Assembly (NCBI RefSeq): GCF_026242045.1
Contig: NZ_JAPJDO010000032.1
Location: 1 to 64,000, forward strand
Length of the DNA: 64,000 bases
Origin: Mycobacterium pinniadriaticum
GTDB lineage: Bacteria; Actinomycetota; Actinomycetes; Mycobacteriales; Mycobacteriaceae
Direction: 5' to 3'
Under the pieces are notes generated by a model that worked only from the letters and a program-made list of their open reading frames with translations, was not told the DNA's origin and ran no database searches. The translations under genes and the position numbers were made by a program. The stretch's first letter is position 1, and every line of letters starts with the position of its first letter. Positions 16,710 to 23,589 of this stretch are shown here, in pieces.

Positions 16710-17003
16710 GTGGCGCTGCACATCACCGAGGAGTGCGTCAACTGCAACGCCTGCGAAGACACGTGCCCAAACACCGCGATCTCGCCGGGGCCGGAGATCT
16801 TCGTCATCGACCCCACCCTGTGCACCGAATGTGTCGGTTTCAACGGCGGTCCGGCGTGCGCGCAGGCATGTCCGGTCGACTGCTGCCTGCCCGACCCGGG
16901 CCGCGTCGAAACCGAAGATGCCCTGATCGACCGCGCACGGCGGCTGCACCCTGGCAAGCTGGACCACGTGGAGCTGACCGCGATGAACTCCCACTTCCGG
17001 TGA
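16710..17003 (+). CDS. YfhL-like 2[4Fe-4S] ferredoxin
   Basis: A 97-residue ferredoxin from GTG 16710. Cluster 1 ligands are in CVNCNACEDTCPN. Cluster 2 uses CTECVGFNGGPACAQACPVD, whose 8-residue insertion between the second and third cysteines marks the YfhL/Alvin type of low-potential ferredoxin. The acidic linker and the C-terminal helix HPGKLDHVEL also fit. It sits between the flavoenzyme and the kinase, overlapping the latter by four bases (GTGA). It probably passes electrons to or from the flavoenzyme. Confidence 0.88.
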   Translation: MALHITEECVNCNACEDTCPNTAISPGPEIFVIDPTLCTECVGFNGGPACAQACPVDCCLPDPGRVETEDALIDRARRLHPGKLDHVELTAMNSHFR

Positions 17004-18082
17004 CACCCGTCGCAGCGGCCGACATCGCGGTGCCCAGGCGCCCGGCCGATATCGACGCCGCGACGTTTCGTGCGCTGAGCGCACGCACCGACGTCACCGC
17101 GGTCCGGGTGGTCGACGAGAACCATGGCACCGCGCTGCGGGCGCGGCTGGAGATCGTCGGGCGCACCGACCTTCCACACACCGCCTTCGTCAAACTCGCG
17201 CCGGTGCGGCCGGCCGAACGGGCCTTCAACCGGTTCATGAACCTGGCGCGCAACGAAACTCACGTCTACCGGCTGCTCGGCGACGAACTCGCCGACATCA
17301 TGCCGCGAGCCTACGGGGTGGCGGCCGACCGGCACGGCGGTCGGGCCATCGTCATCATGGAGGACCTCACCGAACGCGATGCGACCTTTCCCTCGATGGG
17401 GGCCGGTGCCACGGCCGCCCAAGCTGTTGCCGTCGCCCAGACGCTCGGCCGCCTGCACCAACGGTTCTGGATGACGGACCGATTCGCCGGCGGAGATCTG
17501 GCCCAGCTCAGCGCATCAGCGTCGCGCAGCACCCGGGCCGGACCGCATTCCTGGCACCTGTTGCGGACGATTCCCCGGGCGTTCAACGACATCGTCCCTC
17601 CAGAGTTTCGTCAGCGGGCGCGGATGCTGATCAAGAACCGTTGGGCCATCGCGAAACTGATGCAGGCTCATCCGCACTCCCTCATCCACGGCGACACCCA
17701 CCTGGGCAACATCTGCTTCGTCGACGGGCGGCCCATCCTCTTCGACTGGCAGGTCGCATCCGAGGGACCCGCGGTGAAGGACCTGTCCTACTTCGCCTGC
17801 ACGTCGATCGAGACCGGACTCCGCCGGTCGATCGACGACCAACTCGTGGACGCCTACGTCGACGCGCTGAACTCCGATGGAATCACTCGACTGCGCGCCG
17901 AGGAGGCCCGCGACGCATACCGGCTGTTCGCCTTCACCGCCTATATCGCGGCCGGGGTCACGGCTGCCTTCGGCCGCCGGCTGCAGGGCGAAGAGGCGAC
18001 GCGATCAGGCCTGGACCGGGCTGTCGCGGGCGTCCGCGACCTCGGCAGCCTGGAACTGTTGCACCGCGATCTCACGCGGTGA
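17000..18082 (+). CDS. APH/ecdysteroid-kinase-like phosphotransferase
   Basis: A 360-residue protein kinase-like-fold small-molecule kinase. The catalytic loop is HGDTHLGN (His230-Asn237) and the metal-binding Asp249 is in LFDWQV. The glycine loop and Lys/Glu pair are loosely placed in the first 150 residues. Relatives phosphorylate aminoglycosides, steroids or choline-like alcohols. GTG 17000 overlaps the ferredoxin stop. In this operon it probably phosphorylates the flavoenzyme's product or substrate. Antibiotic resistance is not implied. Confidence 0.82.
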   Translation: MTPVAAADIAVPRRPADIDAATFRALSARTDVTAVRVVDENHGTALRARLEIVGRTDLPHTAFVKLAPVRPAERAFNRFMNLARNETHVYRLLGDELADIMPRAYGVAADRHGGRAIVIMEDLTERDATFPSMGAGATAAQAVAVAQTLGRLHQRFWMTDRFAGGDLAQLSASASRSTRAGPHSWHLLRTIPRAFNDIVPPEFRQRARMLIKNRWAIAKLMQAHPHSLIHGDTHLGNICFVDGRPILFDWQVASEGPAVKDLSYFACTSIETGLRRSIDDQLVDAYVDALNSDGITRLRAEEARDAYRLFAFTAYIAAGVTAAFGRRLQGEEATRSGLDRAVAGVRDLGSLELLHRDLTR

Positions 18083-18111
18083 CGCTGTTGTACATGTGTC
18101 AGTATGTCCGA

Positions 18112-18762
18112 ATGCCGGAACCACCCGTACGCCGCCGCCTGTCTCCCGACGACCGGCGCAGCGAGCTGCTCGCCCTGGGCGCCGAGGTGTTCGGCCAGCG
18201 CCCGTACGACGAGGTCCGTATCGACGAGATCGCCGAACGTGCCGGAGTCTCGCGGGCGCTGATGTACCACTACTTCCCCGACAAGCGCGCTTTCTTCGCC
18301 GCGGTGGTGCGCGCCGAGAGCGAGCGTCTGTTCGACGCCACCAACACTCCGGCCGCCGGAGGGCAGACGCTGTTCGATCGGCTGCGCGCCGGCGTGCTGG
18401 CCTACATCCGTTACGACGAGGAGCATCCGCACGGGGCGTGGGCGGCCTATATCGGGATGGGCCGTACCGACCCGGTGCTGCGCGGCATCGACGACGTGGA
18501 CAACGAGCGCCAGATGCAGCGGATCATGGCCGCCATCACCGACGTGGTGCACGGCGACCTGGATTCGAAGGTCGAACGCGACCTGCGGGTGATCGTCTAC
18601 GCCTGGCTGGCGTTCACGTTCGAACTGTGCCGCCAGCGCGTGCTGGATCCGTCGGTCGACGCCGACCATCTGGCCGATTCCGGTGCTCATGCCCTGCTCG
18701 ACGCCATCGCCCGGGTACCGGGCATTCCCGAGGTTCTGGCCTCCTCGGCCCGCCTGCGCTAG
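18112..18762 (+). CDS. TetR-family regulator
   Basis: A 216-residue TetR regulator. The helix-turn-helix covers about residues 30-60 (VRIDEIAERAGVSRALMYHY), then a ligand domain. ATG 18112 is chosen by alignment; GTG 18079 (overlapping the kinase stop as GTGA) and ATG 18094 are in frame and possible, and the GTGA would make it the fourth operon gene. Its stop overlaps that of the convergent epoxide hydrolase. It could control the hydrolase or the upstream operon. Confidence 0.85.
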   Translation: MPEPPVRRRLSPDDRRSELLALGAEVFGQRPYDEVRIDEIAERAGVSRALMYHYFPDKRAFFAAVVRAESERLFDATNTPAAGGQTLFDRLRAGVLAYIRYDEEHPHGAWAAYIGMGRTDPVLRGIDDVDNERQMQRIMAAITDVVHGDLDSKVERDLRVIVYAWLAFTFELCRQRVLDPSVDADHLADSGAHALLDAIARVPGIPEVLASSARLR

Positions 18763-19886
18763 AGCGTGGCGAAAAAGGCCCGGACATCCTCGACGAACAG
18801 GTCGGGTTGCTCGAACGCACCGAAATGGCCGCCTCGCGGCATGTTCGTCCAATGGGTGATGTTGTAGCTGTTCTCGCACCAGCTGCGCGGGGAGCGCAGG
18901 ATCTCTTTCGGGAACCGTGCCACCCCGGTGGGTAGCTCGACCATGCCCTGCGCACCGAACACCGAGAAGCTCTCCCAGTACAGCCGGGCCGAGGAGGCCG
19001 CGGAGTTGGTGACCCAGTACAGCATCACGTTGTCGAGCAGTTCGTCACGGGTGAGCACGTTCTCGGGATGCCCGTCGCAATCGGTCCAGGCCCAGAACTT
19101 CTCCATGATCCAGGCGAGTTGTCCGACCGGCGAATCCGCCAATCCGTAGCCCAGCGTCTGCGGCCGGGTCGCCTGCTGCTTGGAGTAGCCGGAATCCCAT
19201 TTCGCGTAGTACTCGGCGGCCGCCAGTGCGTCCTGTTCCTCTGGCGTCGGATTGTCGATGCCACCGCGGGGGAAACCGATCGGCATGTTGGTGTGGATGC
19301 CGATACATGTCCCGATATCGCCTGCCGAGCGGCCCCGGCTCCCACCATTGCGGCCGATCTGGGTGGTCACCGCGGCACCCCAGTCGCCACCCTGGGCGCC
19401 GTACCGCTGATAGCCCAACCGCGCCATCAGGACATCCCACGCGTCGGCGATCTTCTCGATCCCCCAACCGGCCGATACCGGCTTTCCGGAAAACCCGTAT
19501 CCCGGCAACGAGGGGCACACCACGTGGAAGTCCTCGGTCAGCGGTTCGATCACCTTGGTGAACTCGACGACCGAACCCGGCCAGCCGTGCGTGATGATCA
19601 GCGGCAGAGCGTCGGGATTCGCGGAGCGCTGATGGATGAAATGGATATCGAGACCGTCGATCTCGGTGACGAACTGATCGAAGCGGTTGAGCGCGGCTTC
19701 ACGTTGCCGCCAGTCGTAGTCATCGGCCCAGTAAGTGGCCAGCTCGCGGGTGTACTCCAGCGGGATGCCCTGGCTCCAGTCATCCACGCACTCCCGATCG
19801 GGCCATCGGGTCTGAGCGAGCCGGCCCCGCAGATCAGTCAGGACCTCGTCGGATACCTCGATCCGGAACGGACGGACTTCGGTCAC
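18759..19886 (-). CDS. Epoxide hydrolase (EPHX N-terminal type)
   Basis: A 375-residue alpha/beta hydrolase with the microsomal-epoxide-hydrolase N-terminal domain (LRGRLAQTRWPD and the WRQREAALNRFDQF helix, about residues 10-90). The oxyanion-hole HGWPGS follows and the nucleophile Asp lies in GAQGGDWGAA. It opens epoxides to diols through an Asp ester. The start is GTG 19886, overlapping the stop of the upstream secreted-protein gene by four bases. The substrate is unknown; nearby P450 genes could produce epoxides, but that link is inferred. Confidence 0.88.
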   Translation of the reverse strand: MTEVRPFRIEVSDEVLTDLRGRLAQTRWPDRECVDDWSQGIPLEYTRELATYWADDYDWRQREAALNRFDQFVTEIDGLDIHFIHQRSANPDALPLIITHGWPGSVVEFTKVIEPLTEDFHVVCPSLPGYGFSGKPVSAGWGIEKIADAWDVLMARLGYQRYGAQGGDWGAAVTTQIGRNGGSRGRSAGDIGTCIGIHTNMPIGFPRGGIDNPTPEEQDALAAAEYYAKWDSGYSKQQATRPQTLGYGLADSPVGQLAWIMEKFWAWTDCDGHPENVLTRDELLDNVMLYWVTNSAASSARLYWESFSVFGAQGMVELPTGVARFPKEILRSPRSWCENSYNITHWTNMPRGGHFGAFEQPDLFVEDVRAFFATL

Positions 19887-20146
19887 CAGAATCCGAAGGC
19901 CGGGAAGCCCCAGAACTCCTCCTCGCCGGGGAACTGCTGCGGTGTCGCGTTGAGTTCGGTGTTGCCCGGTGTGGCACATTCCTCGGTCTGGCCGCCGCTG
20001 ATGGAATCACCGCTGACCGTTTCGCACTGAGGAAGCTGCGAGTTGGTCCCCGTCTCGTCCGCCGCGGCGATCGGAGCCGACAAGATCGCGGCCGCGACCC
20101 CGATCCCGGCGGCGGGCAGAAGCAAGAAATGACGAATGCGTGGCAT
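19883..20146 (-). CDS. Small secreted protein
   Basis: An 87-residue protein with a Sec signal peptide (RIRHFLLLPAAG then AAAILSAPIAAADE; cleavage after about residue 29). The mature part is short and acidic, with two cysteines and an aromatic C-terminus (EEFWGFPAFGFW). A GGAGG site precedes ATG 20146. The four-base overlap with the epoxide hydrolase start implies coupled translation, although one product is exported and the other cytoplasmic. I do not recognise the family. Confidence 0.75.
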   Translation of the reverse strand: MPRIRHFLLLPAAGIGVAAAILSAPIAAADETGTNSQLPQCETVSGDSISGGQTEECATPGNTELNATPQQFPGEEEFWGFPAFGFW

Positions 20147-20254
20147 GAGGGACCTCCGTGTCGTTTCACTGATCGTAGCGAGTCGGTGTGGCTTCCAGAT
20201 AGCTGTGAGTTGTCTAGACTGCCCGTATCGCCGAAACCACGACTTAGGAGCCGC

Positions 20255-20623
20255 ATGAAGTCTGCAACTCATTCCCTCGTTCGCGCCGCCGCGGCGATCG
20301 TGGGCACCGGCGGGATCGTCCTCGGCGTGGCGGGAACCGCGGCCGCGGATCCGATCCCCAACTGCACAACAGCCGACGTGACCGCGGTGATGACGGGCGT
20401 GTCGGCGTCGATGACGACGTACCTGTTCACCCATCCTGACGTCAACGACTTCTTCACCAGTCTGCAGGGGATGAAGAAGTCCGACGTCAAGCAAAAGACC
20501 CAGGACTACCTCGCCGCCAACCCGCAGGTACGCGACGAGCTCAATGCGATCCGCCAGCCCGGTGTCGACCTTCGCAACCGGTGCAATATCCCGTTGAAGA
20601 CCGAAATAGCGAGCGTCATTTAA
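20255..20623 (+). CDS. Secreted haemophore-like haem-binding protein
   Basis: A 122-residue exported protein: signal peptide to about residue 31 (VLGVAGTAAADP), then a helical domain with two cysteines (Cys37 and one in NRCNIP) and YLFTHPDVNDFFTSLQG, as in mycobacterial haem-binding proteins of the Rv0203-like haemophore type. It may carry haem at the cell surface. The start is ATG 20255 with TAGGAG upstream. It is divergent from the small secreted protein. The downstream P450 is a haem enzyme, but a functional link is not shown. Confidence 0.75.
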   Translation: MKSATHSLVRAAAAIVGTGGIVLGVAGTAAADPIPNCTTADVTAVMTGVSASMTTYLFTHPDVNDFFTSLQGMKKSDVKQKTQDYLAANPQVRDELNAIRQPGVDLRNRCNIPLKTEIASVI

Positions 20624-20667
20624 CTCCCGCGCCAACTTAAAGTGCCACTTGGCGCTTGTCGCGGGGC

Positions 20668-20673
20668 TAGTCT
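20668..20673 (+). promoter_or_regulatory. -10 box of the P450 electron-transfer operon
   Basis: TAGTCT, 8 bases before ATG 20682. Upstream, AAGTGCC-ACTT-GGCGCTT (20640-20657) forms a near-perfect inverted repeat that may be a regulator site. Confidence 0.5.
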
Positions 20674-20681
20674 CGGCGGTC

Positions 20682-20897
20682 ATGCGACTGGTGGTGGATC
20701 TCAACAAGTGCCAGGGCTACGCCCAGTGTGTGCCGCTGGCACCGGACGTTCTCCAACTCCTCGGTGAAGAGGCTCTGGCCTACGACCCCAATCCGGACGA
20801 TTCGCAGCGCCAGCGGGTGTTGCGGGCCGCGGCGTCCTGCCCGGTGCAGGCGATCATCGTCGAAGTGGAACCGCCCGCCGATCGGGACACCAAATGA
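20682..20897 (+). CDS. [3Fe-4S] ferredoxin for cytochrome P450
   Basis: A 71-residue single-cluster ferredoxin of the actinobacterial P450 redox-partner type: CQGYAQC (residues 10-16) and CPVQA near residue 54 supply the ligands. The second position of a 4Fe-4S motif is not Cys, which fits a 3Fe-4S cluster. It overlaps the reductase gene by four bases (ATGA) and starts a likely ferredoxin-reductase-P450 operon. Confidence 0.9.
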   Translation: MRLVVDLNKCQGYAQCVPLAPDVLQLLGEEALAYDPNPDDSQRQRVLRAAASCPVQAIIVEVEPPADRDTK

Positions 20898-22294
20898 GCG
20901 CGACTTATCAGCTGGACGAGATCGTCACGAAGTTCCGCGCCGAGGGCCAGATCGCGATCGTGGGCGCGTCGTTGGCGGGTTTACGGGCAGCGGAGGCATT
21001 GCGGGAAAAAGGGTTCAACGGTTCGCTCACCATCATCGGCGACGAACCCCATGAGCCCTATGATCGCCCGCCGCTGTCCAAACAGGTGCTCAAGGGCTGG
21101 GTGCCGGCCGACCACACAAAGCTGCCCCGGCTGCGCCGGGTGGATGCCGACTGGAAACTCGGCGTGGCGGCTGTCAGCCTCGACCGGATCAACCACGTGG
21201 TCAAACTGGCCAACGGCGAAGACGTCGAATACGACCGACTGCTGATCGCCACCGGCACCCGGGCGCGGCCCTGGCCCAATCCCGCTGAGGGCGCTCTGCA
21301 AGGTGTTTTCACCGTGCGCACCGTGGAGGACGCCGCCGGTCTCGCAGCGGCGTTGAAGGCTCGCCCCAAGCGCGTGCTGGTCGTGGGCTCGGGCTTCGTC
21401 GGATCTGAAATCGCTTCGGTGTGCCGCGATCTCGACCTCCCCGTGACGGTGGCCGAGCGGGGCAAGGGGCCGCTGATGGGCGCGCTGGGCGGAGTGATCA
21501 GTGAGATCGCCGCCGGGATGATGCGCGATGCCGGAGTTGATCTGCGCACCGGCGTAGGCGTGGTGGGCCTCGACGGCGACGATTCCGGGAAGGTCCGCCA
21601 AGCCCGTTTTTCAGATGGCACCGTCCTCGATGTCGACGTGGTGGTGGCCTCGCTGGGCTCGATCCGCAATGTCGAGTGGCTCGACGGTGCCGGCCTCGCC
21701 GCCGGGCAGTGGGGCCTGGCCTGCGACGCCGGCTGCCGGGCCTTCGACATCAACGGCGTGGTGACCGACCACATCTTCGTCGCCGGTGACGTCGCCCGCG
21801 CACCCCATGTGCTCTACGACTACGAGTTCCTGTCCCAGGAACATTGGGACAATGCGGTTTTCGGCGCCCAAGTGGCCGCCAACAACATGATCCACCTCGA
21901 GGTGGGCCGTCGCCCGCACCTGCCGCTACCGTCGTTCTGGTCCGGGCAGTTCGGGGTGAACATCAAGAGCGTCGGGGTGTGCTCCTTCGGAGACGAGATC
22001 GTGTTCACCCAGGGTTCGCCGTCCGAACGCCGCTTCGCGGCCGCCTACGGCAAGCGTGGCCGCATCGTCGGCGCAGTCACCTTCAACCATGGCAAGTGGC
22101 TGCCCTACTACGCCTCGCTGATCGAGAAATCCGCGCCATTCCCTCCCCCGCCACCGGGCTACGACCTACCGGTGGACGCAGAGGTCACCCCCGCACGCTT
22201 CCCCGATCCCCGTGAGCCCGCCGGCAACCCCGACGTGATCCTCACCGGACACGACCCGACCGACCGGAATGCCGAGTTCCGGCCGCGCGCTTAA
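20894..22294 (+). CDS. FAD-dependent ferredoxin reductase
   Basis: A 466-residue NAD(P)H:ferredoxin oxidoreductase of the putidaredoxin-reductase type. The FAD motif IAIVGASLAGLRAAEALR is at about residues 17-34, the NAD motif RVLVVGSGFVGSEIASVC near 160, and the second FAD motif is IFVAGDVARAP. A longer than usual C-terminus ends in a proline-rich tail (FPPPPPGYDLP). It should pass electrons from NAD(P)H to the adjacent 3Fe-4S ferredoxin and then to the P450. Confidence 0.92.
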   Translation: MSATYQLDEIVTKFRAEGQIAIVGASLAGLRAAEALREKGFNGSLTIIGDEPHEPYDRPPLSKQVLKGWVPADHTKLPRLRRVDADWKLGVAAVSLDRINHVVKLANGEDVEYDRLLIATGTRARPWPNPAEGALQGVFTVRTVEDAAGLAAALKARPKRVLVVGSGFVGSEIASVCRDLDLPVTVAERGKGPLMGALGGVISEIAAGMMRDAGVDLRTGVGVVGLDGDDSGKVRQARFSDGTVLDVDVVVASLGSIRNVEWLDGAGLAAGQWGLACDAGCRAFDINGVVTDHIFVAGDVARAPHVLYDYEFLSQEHWDNAVFGAQVAANNMIHLEVGRRPHLPLPSFWSGQFGVNIKSVGVCSFGDEIVFTQGSPSERRFAAAYGKRGRIVGAVTFNHGKWLPYYASLIEKSAPFPPPPPGYDLPVDAEVTPARFPDPREPAGNPDVILTGHDPTDRNAEFRPRA

Positions 22295-22308
22295 GGAAGA
22301 TTCACGTC

Positions 22309-23571
22309 ATGGACGCCGCAACAGCCTGGGCAGAGGCGATGAAGTTCGAGAATCGCCCGAACCCGTACCCCTATTTCGAGGAACTTCGCAAGACGCCGGT
22401 AGCCAAGGTCTCAGAGAGGACCTACGTGGTCACCGGGTATCCGGAAGCGGTTGCGCTGTCTCATGATCCACGGGTCAGCTCCGACATCAGCCGCAGCCCT
22501 TCGGGCCTGTTCGGTGAGCACGGCACGCAACTCGATGCCGCGGAAGCCGCTCAGGCACGGGACTGGAGCATGCTGGTGTCCGATCCACCCGATCACGACA
22601 GGATGCGCCGGCAGTTCATGCGCCACTTCGGCCCGCCGCACTCCCCCGACCTGATACCCAGCATGGAGACAATGGTCGCCGACCTGGCCAACAGCCTGCT
22701 GGACAAGGTCAAAGCGCGCGGCGGTACCCGCATGGATGTCGTCGAGGACTTCTCCTACCCGATCCCGGTGTCGGTGATCTTTCGGGTTCTGGGCGCCCCG
22801 ATCGCCGACGAACCGAAATTCCACAGCTGGGTGATGGACTTCATGCGGGGCGCCGATGTGGGGCCGGAGGCGCACACCGAGGAAGGCCGGGCCGCCGCCG
22901 CGAAGGCCGCAACGAGTATGGACGAGTTGGGTTCCTACATCCACGATCTCGTGGACCGCCTGAACCGCGAGCCGGGGCCGGGGCTGTTGTCGGCGGCGCT
23001 GCACGATGACGGTCCCGACGGCCCGGTACCGGTGCCGGAGGTTGAGTCCAACGCTCTGCTGCTCCTGATCGCCGGCCACGACTCGACGGTCAACACCATC
23101 AGCAACTGCGTGATGACCCTGCTGCGCAACCGGGGTGCATGGGACCTGGTCAGCAGCAATCCCGACCTGGTCCCGCGCACCATCGAAGAGGTGCAGCGGC
23201 TGCAGGGGGCGGTGCAGTTCTTCCCGAGCCGGTGGGCGACCGCGGACATCGAGATCGCCGGAACCCGGATTCCGGCGGGATCCGCTTTGTTCCTGGTCTG
23301 GGCGGCGGCCAACCGCGACCCGCGCCGATTCGAGAATCCGGACCGATTCGATCCGTTGCGCGAGGACAACGAGCACCTCGGTTTCGGCAGCGGTATCCAC
23401 ACCTGCTTCGGCGGACCGTTGGCCAGGCTCGAAATCAATGCCGCTCTCGAGATATTCCTGCGACGAGTGCGTTCGCCGCGACTGGTCGTCGACCCGCCGC
23501 CGTACCGGCACAACCAGGTGTTCCGCGGACCCAGGCATCTGTGGGTGGATTTCGCGTCCATTGCCGATTGA
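22309..23571 (+). CDS. Cytochrome P450
   Basis: A 420-residue soluble bacterial P450. The haem-ligand loop FGSGIHTCFGGPLAR has Cys366; the I-helix oxygen-activation motif is AGHDST (255-260); the K-helix ExxR is EVQR (294-297). A GGAAG site precedes ATG 22309, 14 bases after the reductase. With the two upstream genes it forms a complete three-component monooxygenase. I cannot assign a CYP family or substrate. Confidence 0.95.
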   Translation: MDAATAWAEAMKFENRPNPYPYFEELRKTPVAKVSERTYVVTGYPEAVALSHDPRVSSDISRSPSGLFGEHGTQLDAAEAAQARDWSMLVSDPPDHDRMRRQFMRHFGPPHSPDLIPSMETMVADLANSLLDKVKARGGTRMDVVEDFSYPIPVSVIFRVLGAPIADEPKFHSWVMDFMRGADVGPEAHTEEGRAAAAKAATSMDELGSYIHDLVDRLNREPGPGLLSAALHDDGPDGPVPVPEVESNALLLLIAGHDSTVNTISNCVMTLLRNRGAWDLVSSNPDLVPRTIEEVQRLQGAVQFFPSRWATADIEIAGTRIPAGSALFLVWAAANRDPRRFENPDRFDPLREDNEHLGFGSGIHTCFGGPLARLEINAALEIFLRRVRSPRLVVDPPPYRHNQVFRGPRHLWVDFASIAD

Positions 23572-23577
23572 CGCCGT

Positions 23578-23583
23578 TAGGCT
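23578..23583 (+). promoter_or_regulatory. -10 box of the AAA/LuxR regulator gene
   Basis: TAGGCT, 6 bases before GTG 23590. The regulator may therefore have its own leaderless transcript despite lying 18 bases after the P450 gene. Confidence 0.5.
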
Positions 23584-23589
23584 TCTGAC

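Noticed and set aside
17000..18082. Aminoglycoside-resistance gene
   Set aside because: It has the kinase fold only; the operon context points to metabolism and no resistance-type subfamily is recognisable.
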